This document shows positions 1 through 6,708 of a DNA stretch of 64,000 nucleotides, one piece after another. Each line of letters opens with the position of its first letter. The stretch's first letter is position 1. The position numbers were made by a program, and so were the translations under genes. The stretch is from Burkholderiales bacterium (GTDB lineage: Bacteria; Pseudomonadota; Gammaproteobacteria; Burkholderiales; Burkholderiaceae_E): the NCBI GenBank assembly GCA_003577305.1, contig QEVL01000008.1:1-64000 (forward strand). The letters are read 5' to 3'. The notes beneath the pieces are model-generated. The model saw only the letters and a list, made by a program, of their open reading frames with translations, ran no database searches and was not told where the DNA came from.

Positions 1-203
1 GGCGCACGCCTTCCCTGCTCCCACTCCTGCAGCGTACGTACCGAAACTCCGATCAACCTGGCAAACTCGGATTGCGACAGACCCGTCTTTCCCCGAATCT
101 CTGCCACCGATGGAATCGTCGTGATACGACCGATCTCCCCCTTCTTGATCTGTCGAATCCCTTCCAGAATTTCCGCACCGATATTCCGATCAGTCCTAGC
201 CAT
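1..203 (-). CDS. XRE-family antitoxin, partial (runs off left edge)
   Basis: Reading left from an ATG at 203, the visible 67 codons encode a short N-terminal arm followed by a helix-turn-helix of the XRE/HigA kind (the segment TGLSQSEFARLIGVSVRTLQ is at roughly residues 42-61). The stop lies beyond the window. The ATG overlaps the end of the toxin frame just upstream, the usual toxin-first, antitoxin-second order of HigBA-type pairs. It should bind DNA and repress the pair; a perfect palindrome upstream of the toxin (530-550) is the probable operator. It belongs to the outermost visible integron cassette. Confidence 0.75.
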   Translation of the reverse strand, partial: MARTDRNIGAEILEGIRQIKKGEIGRITTIPSVAEIRGKTGLSQSEFARLIGVSVRTLQEWEQGRRA

Positions 204-521
204 CGCTGAGCTCCTGCCGGATCTTGCGTAGAACATGAGCCGGGATGTTCTCGGTTTCATTCTTCGCGTAGATCGTCAACATCCAAATGACACCCTTCGC
301 GGCTCGTGCGAAGTAGATGACCCGTACGCCGCCGCGCTTGCCCCGCCCTGCCACACCCCAGCGCAACTTCAGCGCAACTTCCTTACGCCGCCTGAGCCCG
401 GAACCACCTCTCCGGACTCTGGGTCCTGTGCCAAATGAGCTTGGAGCGCTGCGTACTCTTCGTCAGACAGGTAGTCGTAGACAAGCCGAGTGAAGAGCGG
501 CGTTTCGATGAACGAGAGCAT
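196..521 (-). pseudogene. RelE/HigB-type toxin, frameshifted by an 11-bp duplication
   Basis: From ATG 521 the frame reads about 50 residues and then stops at once inside a tandem duplication (360-381). Removing one 11-bp copy restores a single frame running to a TAG at 196-198, with a typical RelE/HigB body: RKLRWG, a GGVRVIYFAR strand and WMLTIYAKNE near the end. The restored protein would be about 105 residues and would overlap the antitoxin start. As the sequence stands the toxin is dead while the antitoxin remains intact, a common route of decay for such pairs. A sequencing error is less likely, because the change is an exact duplication and not a homopolymer slip. Confidence 0.75.
360..381. 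repeat. 11-bp tandem duplication inside toxin gene
   Basis: The unit agcgcaacttc occurs twice back to back (360-370 and 371-381). It adds 11 bases to the toxin reading frame, causing a frameshift and an immediate stop. Confidence 0.9.
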
Positions 522-529
522 CGTGTGGA

Positions 530-550
530 CTATACGTCAATGACGTATAG
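530..550. promoter_or_regulatory. Palindromic operator of the cassette toxin-antitoxin pair
   Basis: A perfect inverted repeat, CTATACGTCA-a-TGACGTATAG (10+1+10), lies 9 bases upstream of the toxin start codon. Its position and symmetry fit an autoregulatory antitoxin binding site overlapping the promoter. Confidence 0.6.
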
Positions 551-574
551 ATGGCAAGGGCCGTCTCCATTGCT

Positions 575-643
575 GCATAACGTTTGACATGAGAGGCGGC
601 GCCCGGCTTGCCGGGCGACGTCCTCTCGATGGAAGGGTTAGGC
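575..643 (-). other. attC recombination site 1
   Basis: Bounded by GCATAAC (575-581) and GTTAGGC (637-643), with inner arms GAGAGG and CCTCTC and an unpaired middle, the folded cruciform layout of integron attC sites. It follows the 3' end of the minus-strand gene at 660-1217. Its arms and ends are almost identical to attC 3 (2483-2554). Confidence 0.85.
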
Positions 644-659
644 GTCGGTTCTTGAGCAG

Positions 660-1217
660 TCATGTGGTCGCTGCCCTCTCCTGAACCACCGTCCTTGTGA
701 GCTTCGCCCATTCACCGGAGAAACGGACGAAGTTGATGAGCAGAGCGTAGAAGTGATCCGAGTCTTCTTGCCCAAAGCGAGCAAGGTATTCGGGTGTATC
801 AGCGCCGTAGTGGTACCCGATCTTGTTTCGGTAGATGCCGTACTTTTCTACCTCGAGTAGCGGGTGCAGCGACTTCAATTCCTTCAATCTTGAATCGACG
901 AACGTTACGCCGCAGCGCTTTCCCTCCGCAATCTCGCGTAGAGCCATTGCACCGGATTTGAAATACCAAGCCTTTGCTTCGTAAAGCTTCGAGACTATGT
1001 CAGCCATCGAAAGCAAGCTGGCGATTCCGGGCTCACATTCGTCGAGTGAAACCACGAGTCTGCAGAGATCGCAGTGGAGTACCGCGGCCATTAGCCAAGC
1101 GTCCTTCTCAGGCATGGGGATGCCTTGGTACTTCGGGGAACTCAAGGCGTCGAATGCTTTAGTCGCATTCATAGATGCGCCACCAAGTGCTTTCCTGTTT
1201 CTTGCGTGTCGAGTCAT
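660..1217 (-). CDS. Integron cassette protein of unknown function
   Basis: A 185-residue soluble protein with no family I recognise. The mid-region (EGKRCGVTFVDSRLKELKSLHPLLEV and after) is helical and rich in charged residues and looks loosely like HEPN or AbiV-type all-helical proteins, but no catalytic R-x4-H motif is clear, so no function is assigned. The first ATG of the cassette (1217) lies 14 bases inside the cassette boundary; a second ATG at 1172 (MNATKAF) is a possible alternative. The gene occupies one cassette, between attC 1 and attC 2. Confidence 0.7.
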   Translation of the reverse strand: MTRHARNRKALGGASMNATKAFDALSSPKYQGIPMPEKDAWLMAAVLHCDLCRLVVSLDECEPGIASLLSMADIVSKLYEAKAWYFKSGAMALREIAEGKRCGVTFVDSRLKELKSLHPLLEVEKYGIYRNKIGYHYGADTPEYLARFGQEDSDHFYALLINFVRFSGEWAKLTRTVVQERAATT

Positions 1218-1230
1218 TCGGTGGTGTGAC

Positions 1231-1302
1231 GCCTAACGTTCGAAATAGCCGGCACTCGGAGGTCGCAGGCCGGCAAGCGTTCGGCTGATTGAGGAGTTAG
1301 CT
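1231..1302 (-). other. attC recombination site 2
   Basis: GCCTAAC at 1231-1237 and GTTAGCT at 1296-1302 bound a 72-bp imperfect palindrome (AATAGCCG against CGGCTGATT, inner GCCGG/CCGGC). The stop codon of the upstream gene (TAA, complement of 1297-1299) is made by the right-hand core. Confidence 0.85.
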
Positions 1303-2475
1303 ATCGCCCTGGACAAGCAAGTAGCCGTGTATCCAATCGGTTCCGAAGTCGTTGCCTTCAACTGGTCGGTGTCCGCTGATGGTGTAGTAATGCTCTTCCG
1401 GATCAAAGCCTGAGACCCTGGTTATGAGTCGGTACCGATAGTCCTCGTTGATTCGATGCACTACCTCTGAGTCCTGGCGGGCCTTAGAAAAGACCGGGGC
1501 ATCGAGGTAGATGGCTGGAGGGTCGAAATCAACATCGCGCCGGGGCCAACGGCGGGCATTAGTGTGCTGCTGCTTCCGCAGAAGGACCGAGATTGCTCGA
1601 TCGAGGCAATAGCGCGCGTTTGGGGCGTTTGCATCGTTAGGGGGAAACTGAAGATCGTACTGCACCTGCCATGGCGCATCCTTGTCAGCGCGGAAGACAT
1701 CTGGAGTGAGGCGCCGAAGGTTTTCGAGTTCGGGAGTGTTTACTCCCCACTCGATTGCGTCGATGCGGAGCTTCTCGTGGTCAATCTGGATGAAGTTGAA
1801 CGGCGTCGAAACATGCTGTCGGATCCACTCACGATTTCGCGTCCAGTATGGCGCCTTCATTCCTCCTCGAGCGATCGAAAGCAGGCCAAGCGGCTCATTT
1901 GGCTCTGCGTCGGCCCACTTGTGCACGCAATACTCGCTCTCGATTTCGACAAACAGAGCCTTACGGACGGCGATGAGAGAGTCGAGGAAGCGCCCCTGCT
2001 CAAGAAGCGTAGCGGCTTCGGAAAGAAGCGCCTTCGCCTCCCCTTCTGACAGTAGGTCCGCAAGGAAGATCTCTCGATACCGCCGTCCAAGTACTTCTTG
2101 GACTATTGCTTCGATTGCGGTATCGGCCGCCTCGGCGTAGGTCTGCACGGTCAGCGGCTCGGCAAGTTGGCCGTAGTGCTTGGTAATGACTCGCTGCTTG
2201 TTTAGCGCTTTCAATGTCCCAGACTTAGGCACCGTAACCCCAGACTTCTTGAGCTCCCCGATCAGTTCGTCGAAGCTCTTGGACTCGAGAGCCTTCTTCT
2301 CGTCTACGTCCTTCTCAACCAAGAGGCCGAGAAAGACAATTTCAAGAGCGTCCTGAAGCAGGATGAGGCCTGCAGAGGACATGTGCCGATCACCCGCGAG
2401 AACGAGCCGGCGCGCCTCGTCATGAAGCGTGCGGGCAGTGATAAGCGCGTGGAGGGTGGAGGTCTTCATAGGCAT
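1297..2475 (-). CDS. Integron cassette protein, about 390 residues, unknown
   Basis: The largest protein in the cassette array. The N-terminal 130 residues are helical (LHALITARTLHDEARRLVL, LLQDALEIVFLGLLVEKDV) and resemble HEPN-like helical bundles seen in nucleic-acid defence proteins, but the similarity is by eye only. The C-terminal half is mixed alpha/beta with no motif I can name. I start at ATG 2475; a TTG at 2481 and an ATG at 2469 are alternatives, and no strong ribosome-binding site decides. The TAA stop is supplied by the attC core. Single gene in its cassette. Confidence 0.7.
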   Translation of the reverse strand: MPMKTSTLHALITARTLHDEARRLVLAGDRHMSSAGLILLQDALEIVFLGLLVEKDVDEKKALESKSFDELIGELKKSGVTVPKSGTLKALNKQRVITKHYGQLAEPLTVQTYAEAADTAIEAIVQEVLGRRYREIFLADLLSEGEAKALLSEAATLLEQGRFLDSLIAVRKALFVEIESEYCVHKWADAEPNEPLGLLSIARGGMKAPYWTRNREWIRQHVSTPFNFIQIDHEKLRIDAIEWGVNTPELENLRRLTPDVFRADKDAPWQVQYDLQFPPNDANAPNARYCLDRAISVLLRKQQHTNARRWPRRDVDFDPPAIYLDAPVFSKARQDSEVVHRINEDYRYRLITRVSGFDPEEHYYTISGHRPVEGNDFGTDWIHGYLLVQGDS

Positions 2476-2482
2476 CTGCAAT

Positions 2483-2554
2483 GCCTAACGTTTGACATGA
2501 GAGGGGGCGCAAGGGCGCAGCCCTTTTGACGTCCTCTCGATGGAAGGGTTAGGT
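2483..2554 (-). other. attC recombination site 3
   Basis: GCCTAAC (2483-2489) to GTTAGGT (2548-2554). The outer arms (CGTTTGACATGAGAGG and GACGTCCTCTCGATGGAAGGG) match attC 1 nearly base for base, while the central loop differs. Confidence 0.85.
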
Positions 2555-2555
2555 G

Positions 2556-3314
2556 TCATCGCGTTCCGATCTTGATGAGATTGCCTTGATTCCTGATTGA
2601 GTAGATCTGTGATCGCCGCGCAAAGAGCCCCAGAAACACGTTGATACGGTATCGACGAGCCAAGCTCAACTTGATCTTCTCGTGATGGGTGTTGCCTGAG
2701 CCGGAAATGAAAAGCGATGGCCCTAGATGCTTGGGTGTGCTCTTTGCCGCGGTGCCAACCATCAAGGATGGCATGAGTTCATTAACCAAGCCTACGAAAT
2801 TTAAGATCAGCTCAGGGCTAGGCAAATAGTGCTTAGTCTCAGCGAACGTCTGGAGATTGGCGGCGCTGACATAGTCGTAGTCAACCTTCCCGTTGTAATA
2901 GTGCGGGTCACGAAGCGATTCGACTGAACCAGGATTGACTACGACGTAGTCAGGACTGACAAAAACTCCGGGGTCGTGGGAAGACTGAATCCGCAGGTTG
3001 TGCCGAAGCTCAAAGGCTTTGGTCCCGTGGGTGGCGTAGCGCTTTTCAAGCAAGAAGAACGAGCAGTTGGCCGGCTTCGCGCTGGCGCTTAATGCGTAGA
3101 CAAACTGCCTGTTGCGAGGCTGAATGTTCTTCGGGATAACAGTGAAGCCTATGTTCTCATAGTAGCGAACAAGATCGTTGTAGCAGGCGATTTCGAAAAA
3201 CGCCGAGGTCCTTTGTATCTGCTGAGAGAACAAGCTCCGAAAGCGGCCGAGAAAGTCGGCAATTTCGCGTTCGAACAACGCGTTGTCTCGGAATGGTGAT
3301 CTAGAAGTTGCCAT
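2556..3314 (-). CDS. PD-(D/E)XK-like nuclease candidate, second gene of a two-gene cassette
   Basis: A 252-residue protein. Residues 120-126 (SPDYVVV) place a PD before a hydrophobic strand, and residues 158-161 (AETK) give the E-x-K that closes the PD-(D/E)XK motif of restriction-type nucleases; the spacing (about 38 residues) is long but seen in that fold. The C-terminal 70 residues are basic (RRYRINVFLGLFARRSQ) and might bind nucleic acid. I start at ATG 3314, which overlaps the end of the preceding gene by 14 bases; an upstream alternative at 3341 would overlap more. The overlap suggests a coupled pair. A defence role is inference only. Confidence 0.6.
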   Translation of the reverse strand: MATSRSPFRDNALFEREIADFLGRFRSLFSQQIQRTSAFFEIACYNDLVRYYENIGFTVIPKNIQPRNRQFVYALSASAKPANCSFFLLEKRYATHGTKAFELRHNLRIQSSHDPGVFVSPDYVVVNPGSVESLRDPHYYNGKVDYDYVSAANLQTFAETKHYLPSPELILNFVGLVNELMPSLMVGTAAKSTPKHLGPSLFISGSGNTHHEKIKLSLARRYRINVFLGLFARRSQIYSIRNQGNLIKIGTR

Positions 3315-3738
3315 TAGTTCTGCGTTCCTCCAGGCGCACAAGACTCATGACGATCTGGTTGAGATCGCTAATCGCGAAGAAGTTTTCTTCTAGACCGAAC
3401 GACCGCGACAGTTGTTGAAATCGGATGCGCGCTGCTTCTAGGGAGAAGTGAAGATCGGGTGTTACCGTCTTGCCAGCCACCTGCAGCCCTAGTTCGTGTT
3501 GGCTCTGCAGTCGATGAACAAAGTTTCCTGCGCTTGTGAGCGGTGCTATCACCTGTCGGTAGTAAATTCCCAGCGCAATGACTTGTTGGATGACTGCAGT
3601 CTTCTCCAAGTAGGGGCGGAGACGTTGTGAGCGGGATCGCTCTTGCCAGTTTGAAAGACGCCGGCACTTGTATTCGTATTCCCGCATCATTAATTCGACG
3701 AGGTACCTCGGAAGACCGGCCAGGAAAGGTTGCAGCAT
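3301..3738 (-). CDS. Unknown helical protein, first gene of a two-gene cassette
   Basis: A 145-residue, basic, mostly helical protein (many R and Q; MREYEYKCRRLSNWQERSRS near the N-terminus). I do not recognise a family. ATG 3738 is chosen; a GTG at 3747 falls inside the attC core and is less likely. Its TAG overlaps the start of the nuclease-like gene downstream, so the two are probably translated together and act together, for example as a regulator or partner of the nuclease. Confidence 0.65.
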   Translation of the reverse strand: MLQPFLAGLPRYLVELMMREYEYKCRRLSNWQERSRSQRLRPYLEKTAVIQQVIALGIYYRQVIAPLTSAGNFVHRLQSQHELGLQVAGKTVTPDLHFSLEAARIRFQQLSRSFGLEENFFAISDLNQIVMSLVRLEERRTNGNF

Positions 3739-3745
3739 CCGCGAC

Positions 3746-3871
3746 ACCTAACGTTTGAGCTGAGCCGCGAGCGCCGGGATGGCGCTTGGCCCGCCGGACG
3801 GATGATTGACCACTCCGGGAAGCGGGCCAAGTGCCATGCCGGTGCGAGTCGGCTCCAACGAAGGGTTAGGC
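3746..3871 (-). other. attC recombination site 4 (long)
   Basis: ACCTAAC (3746-3752) to GTTAGGC (3865-3871), 126 bp, with matching arms GAGCTGAGCCG...CGGCTCCAAC and inner GCGCTTGGCCCG/CGGGCCAAGTGC. About twice the length of most other sites in this array. Confidence 0.8.
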
Positions 3872-3872
3872 C

Positions 3873-4334
3873 TCATTTCGAGTTCATGACCGAGCGTGTG
3901 AAGTTGTGTTTGGACTTGCACGCTGCCAGACGGGACTTGGCGCAGTAGAAGTCTCCACTCCGACTCTTCCATGCAAGCACTTCTGTCCTCGTGTAGCGAT
4001 AGAGCCGGAACTCAGACGGGCCGTGATCTTTCTCGCGCAGCTTGCTGTTTGGGCCGATGACCACGACAAGGACTTCGTAGTCCTTGGGGTTGCCAACGTT
4101 GATGTTGTTGCCCTTAGTGGAGTTGTTGAACTTGATCTGAACTCGATCCTGTCCGCTCATGCCGTCGTGGCCGCGCTGGCGCAGTTGAGGCGAAAGTTCG
4201 GTTCCGAATGCCTTACTGCACATGAACTCGCCGATATCGCCAAGGAAGCGGGAGGAACGGATGATTTCTAGTTCCTCGAGGCGCGCAACGGACTCAAAGA
4301 ATGCAGCAATCGCAGATTCTTGTTCTGGGGTCAT
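3873..4334 (-). CDS. Restriction-endonuclease-like (PD-(D/E)XK fold) cassette protein
   Basis: A 153-residue protein with a clear E - D - Q-x-K arrangement: GE at residues 35-36, GHDG at 55-58 and VQIKF at 65-69, matching the compact restriction-like fold in which a helix glutamate precedes the GxD strand and a QxK strand. The remaining C-terminal part is strand-rich then basic (KSRLAACKSKHNF). Substrate unknown; DNA cleavage or processing is inferred from the motif alone. Sole gene of its cassette, ATG 4334 just inside the boundary at 4338. Confidence 0.65.
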   Translation of the reverse strand: MTPEQESAIAAFFESVARLEELEIIRSSRFLGDIGEFMCSKAFGTELSPQLRQRGHDGMSGQDRVQIKFNNSTKGNNINVGNPKDYEVLVVVIGPNSKLREKDHGPSEFRLYRYTRTEVLAWKSRSGDFYCAKSRLAACKSKHNFTRSVMNSK

Positions 4335-4337
4335 GAG

Positions 4338-4403
4338 GCCTAACGTCGGCGCTGAGCGGCAGCGGGCCGCAGGTGCGCTGTCCGCTCGAGCAACCTGTTA
4401 TGC
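4338..4403 (-). other. attC recombination site 5
   Basis: GCCTAAC (4338-4344) to GTTATGC (4397-4403), 66 bp; arms GCGCTGAGCGG...CCGCTCGAGC around a short GC loop. Supplies the TAA stop of the BrnA gene. Confidence 0.85.
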
Positions 4404-4712
4404 CGATGCGTCACGGAATGCTCTCAACACCGCATTGATCCGCGTCTGGTACCCCGGTCCTTGCGCCTTGAACCACTCGATCACGTCCTCGTCCAATCGG
4501 AGCGAGATCAAAGTCTTCGAGGGAGCAGGCTTCAAGCCGCGACGAACGATGCCGCGTACCACCTTTCCAAGGTCTGCCTCGGGATGCTCCGTCGTCGGCT
4601 TTGCCTTGTCCGAAGGATCGAACAGGCGAGACCAATCAGTCTCTGACTTCTTCGAAGTACCGCTGCGCTTCACGCCTTGTCGCTTTGCGGAAGGAGATGA
4701 TGTGGATTTCAT
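4398..4712 (-). CDS. BrnA-type antitoxin
   Basis: About 104 residues. The C-terminal half has the BrnA/ribbon-helix-helix signature (SLRLDEDVIEWFKAQGPGYQ, then TRINAVLRAFRDA), a DNA-binding region that ends in the stop codon provided by attC 5. The N-terminal part is Lys/Ser-rich and disordered. ATG 4712 lies inside the end of the BrnT gene (77-base overlap); a GTG near 4678 is an alternative. Order toxin-antitoxin is the standard brnTA order. Neutralises BrnT and represses the pair. Confidence 0.85.
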   Translation of the reverse strand: MKSTSSPSAKRQGVKRSGTSKKSETDWSRLFDPSDKAKPTTEHPEADLGKVVRGIVRRGLKPAPSKTLISLRLDEDVIEWFKAQGPGYQTRINAVLRAFRDASA

Positions 4713-4911
4713 GCTCGGTCTCGGTGTGAACAATCGACACCGGCACCCCTGCCAAGAGTCCCAGCGTGACGAAACGACGCTCACCGTACTCGAACCGATC
4801 GTCTTCGAACGTGAAGGTCAGTCCCTCGAAGACGCTCTCGGCATCGACGAAGTCCAAGCCATGCTCGCGCACGTTACTCGCACGCTTCGGTTCGTGCCAG
4901 GTGAACTCCAT
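4636..4911 (-). CDS. BrnT-type ribonuclease toxin
   Basis: A 91-residue protein with the BrnT (DUF497) layout: F-x-W-x-x-x-K-x3-N at the N-terminus, HGLDF at residues 18-22, DAESVFEG, then RFVTLG and the ending IHIISFRKATRREAQRY. BrnT toxins adopt a RelE-like fold and cleave RNA. It lies immediately upstream of, and overlaps, its antitoxin within one cassette. Confidence 0.9.
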   Translation of the reverse strand: MEFTWHEPKRASNVREHGLDFVDAESVFEGLTFTFEDDRFEYGERRFVTLGLLAGVPVSIVHTETEHEIHIISFRKATRREAQRYFEEVRD

Positions 4912-4918
4912 CTCGCAT

Positions 4919-4938
4919 TGTAGCTACATTCTGTAGCT
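4919..4938. promoter_or_regulatory. Operator candidate of the first BrnTA pair
   Basis: The palindrome TGTAGCTACA (4919-4928) is followed 3 bases later by a second TGTAGCT (4932-4938), 8 bases upstream of the BrnT start codon. The position fits autoregulation by BrnA. Confidence 0.5.
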
Positions 4939-4964
4939 CGCACAAGAGGCTGCCAACTTCAGCG

Positions 4965-5038
4965 GCATAACGTCCGAGCTAACCGGCGGCCCGCTTACGG
5001 GCCGTCCGCGTTGAGCGACCAGTTAGAGCATCAGCGTG
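4965..5038 (-). other. attC recombination site 6
   Basis: GCATAAC (4965-4971) to GTTAGAG (5032-5038), 74 bp with inner GGCGGCCCG/CGGGCCGTCC. The last 18 or so codons of the antitoxin at 4979-5260 are read through this site, and its stop is inside it. Confidence 0.8.
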
Positions 5039-5260
5039 CGCTTCTACGTAAGCGTCTAGCAGCCTTCTGATCATTCGCTGATACTGCGTGTCGCTCTCCG
5101 CGGCCTTGTCTTTGAAGAAATCTACGCTGCGTTTGCTCAGAGTAATCGTGATCTTCACGTCCTCTTCACGAAAGGCAAGATCCTCGGGCGATGGCAAGAA
5201 GTCTCGAATGACCTTCGGATCTCCGATAGGCTCATCGCTGTATCTGATTTTCCCGCTCAT
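4979..5260 (-). CDS. BrnA/CopG-type antitoxin, C-terminus encoded by attC
   Basis: A 93-residue protein with a ribbon-helix-helix region at about residues 37-70 (VKITITLSKRSVDFFKDKAA then QYQRMIRRLLDAYV). The final TGRSTRTARKRAAG is translated from attC 6 itself, so cassette shuffling would not change it but the tail is not conserved protein sequence. It overlaps the toxin gene by 29 bases. Different in sequence from the BrnA of the neighbouring cassette. Confidence 0.85.
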   Translation of the reverse strand: MSGKIRYSDEPIGDPKVIRDFLPSPEDLAFREEDVKITITLSKRSVDFFKDKAAESDTQYQRMIRRLLDAYVEAHADALTGRSTRTARKRAAG

Positions 5261-5522
5261 AGATGACCTTTCCCTTGCGCCAATATCCAGCGCCGATGAT
5301 CCTTATGACGTTCGCCCTCCAAGTAAAGCGAACCGTCAGTACGCCGTCATCAACAACGCCGAAGCAGAAGTAGCGCTTCTCGCTTTGGCTATGCGCGGTG
5401 TCCTCGGCGATGACACGCTTCGGATCCCCGAACGCACGTTGAGCCTCGTTGAACGAAACCCCGTGCTTCTCGACGTTCTCCCTGTTCTTCGGAACGTCCC
5501 AGTCGAACGTGGCTTTGCTCAT
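5232..5522 (-). CDS. BrnT-type ribonuclease toxin (second pair)
   Basis: A 96-residue BrnT protein: F-x-W-D-x-x-K-N at residues 6-13, ENVEKHGVSF, EAQRAFGD, EKRYFCFG, VRFTWRANVIRIIGAGYWRKGK. The layout is the same as the BrnT in the next cassette but with low sequence identity, so this is a separate acquisition and not a local duplication. Promoter and operator lie just upstream (5541-5558). Confidence 0.9.
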   Translation of the reverse strand: MSKATFDWDVPKNRENVEKHGVSFNEAQRAFGDPKRVIAEDTAHSQSEKRYFCFGVVDDGVLTVRFTWRANVIRIIGAGYWRKGKVIYERENQIQR

Positions 5523-5540
5523 GCACTACGATAGCATAGA

Positions 5541-5558
5541 TATGGCGTTTTTGCCATA
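5541..5558. promoter_or_regulatory. Operator candidate of the second BrnTA pair
   Basis: Inverted repeat TATGGC-N6-GCCATA (5541-5558), 19 bases upstream of the toxin ATG in an AT-rich patch that also offers -10-like sequence. Confidence 0.5.
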
Positions 5559-5577
5559 CACTCTTATGGCCTCTGCG

Positions 5578-5635
5578 CTCTAACGTCGGAGTTCAGCAGC
5601 CGCTGAAGGCGGCCCGCTGCAATGACCTGTTATGC
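5578..5635 (-). other. attC recombination site 7
   Basis: CTCTAAC (5578-5584; the first base deviates from the usual purine) to GTTATGC (5629-5635), 58 bp with inner CAGCAGCCGCTG and GCGGCCCGCTGC. Supplies the TAA of the XRE antitoxin gene. Confidence 0.8.
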
Positions 5636-5890
5636 CGCGTTCGCAAGTTCGACGTTCCACCCGGGGAACACCAACACGCCGGGATGACACTTCAACGCAC
5701 GTGCAAGCACCTTTGCGCGCTCGACCCCAAGTCGAACGCGATCGTTCTCGATTGCCGAGATCGTCGACTGCGGGATACCCGTCAGCCCGGCAAGATCGTT
5801 CTGGCTGAGTTCCTGAAGCTCCCTCAGGACGCGAACCGACTCTCCCACGGAGACCTCGACGCGTTTCTTCGCCGGGTGAAAGTCCTTCAT
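5630..5890 (-). CDS. XRE-family helix-turn-helix antitoxin
   Basis: An 86-residue protein whose middle (LRELQELSQNDLAGLTGIPQ then STISAIENDR) is a textbook XRE helix-turn-helix. It starts 1 base after the stop of the toxin gene upstream and ends with a TAA formed by attC 7. Toxin-first order as in HigBA systems. It should repress the pair and bind the toxin. Confidence 0.85.
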   Translation of the reverse strand: MKDFHPAKKRVEVSVGESVRVLRELQELSQNDLAGLTGIPQSTISAIENDRVRLGVERAKVLARALKCHPGVLVFPGWNVELANAA

Positions 5891-6172
5891 CTACGCTCTC
5901 CGGTAGTCATGGGCCGTTACCGCTACCACCAGAACCCGGATTTCGGCAGCCTCGACTCGATAGATCACGCGCCACTGGATGCCGAGTCGCGAGGCGCGGT
6001 GCCCGGCCCACTGCCCCGACAACGCTTCGTCATGGAAGCCTTTGATCAGACGCAGCCCACGCTGCCCCGACATAGCCACGATGTCCTTCCACTTCTCGTA
6101 GCGAACCAGGACCTCGCGTGGGGCGTCGCGGAGCTGCCGCTCCACTCGGCGATGCTCGAATACGCGCCACAT
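5891..6172 (-). CDS. RelE/HigB-type toxin
   Basis: A 93-residue basic protein: an N-terminal helix (RRVERQLRDAPREVLVRYEKW), then GLRLIKGFHDEALSG, a hydrophobic strand with RLGIQWRVIYRVE, and a terminal VLVVAVTAHDYRR. This is the RelE-superfamily plan for ribosome-dependent mRNA interferases. ATG 6172 lies 50 bases inside the cassette boundary. Confidence 0.85.
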   Translation of the reverse strand: MWRVFEHRRVERQLRDAPREVLVRYEKWKDIVAMSGQRGLRLIKGFHDEALSGQWAGHRASRLGIQWRVIYRVEAAEIRVLVVAVTAHDYRRA

Positions 6173-6221
6173 ACCGCATGATGCCTATACTGTTCTTGGT
6201 ATGTCAAGGCATGGCTACGCG

Positions 6222-6333
6222 GTATAACACCTGAGTTAAGCCGACTTGCGTAGTGGAGGCAAGCACATGGCAAGCTTTCTCTGCCATGTGCTTGCCGGAA
6301 CGAAGCAAGTTCGGCTTGAACGAATTGTTAGAC
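6222..6333 (-). other. attC recombination site 8 (long, strongly folded)
   Basis: GTATAAC (6222-6228) to GTTAGAC (6327-6333), 112 bp. The inner stem AGGCAAGCACATGGCA pairs with TGCCATGTGCTTGCC almost perfectly, and TTAAGCCGACTTGC pairs with GCAAGTTCGGCTTGAA, giving a long hairpin like the large attC sites of sedentary integrons. Confidence 0.9.
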
Positions 6334-6675
6334 CGCGTGCCAAAAGATATATGCCTGGCCTAGCACCAGAACTATGCCGCCGGCACCGGCAACAATGGAA
6401 AGGACGTTTTTCTCTAAACGATCTGCCGAAGGCTTGAGGGCCGGTGTAAGCAATTGAATCAGCATGAGTGACGCACAAATGACAGGTATGACGAAGAAGG
6501 CTAAAGCAGGTGTAGCCCACCCATTTGGCTCGCCAGACAGGCTGAAGTGAATGGCGACAGAAGAATTGCTTGGAGTGAGCGCGTATCCAAGAATGCCGAT
6601 AGCAAATGATATGAGAGTGCAAGTAACCAAGAGCCAGGCTTTTGGAATACCGCTTAGCAAAGAACCTTGCGCCAT
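6328..6675 (-). CDS. Small DUF1648/SdpI-like membrane protein
   Basis: A 115-residue integral membrane protein with three hydrophobic segments (about residues 13-32, 54-78 and 92-112). The stretch VAIHFSLSGEPNGWATPALA is the DUF1648 signature (H-F-x2-x-G-x-P-x-G) found at the N-terminus of SdpI-type immunity proteins. Function in a cassette is unknown; protection against a membrane-active compound is possible. The TAA stop is supplied by attC 8. Confidence 0.7.
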   Translation of the reverse strand: MAQGSLLSGIPKAWLLVTCTLISFAIGILGYALTPSNSSVAIHFSLSGEPNGWATPALAFFVIPVICASLMLIQLLTPALKPSADRLEKNVLSIVAGAGGIVLVLGQAYIFWHAV

Positions 6676-6708
6676 GACGTTGCCCCTTCCTGTGAACTTG
6701 CCTCAGCG

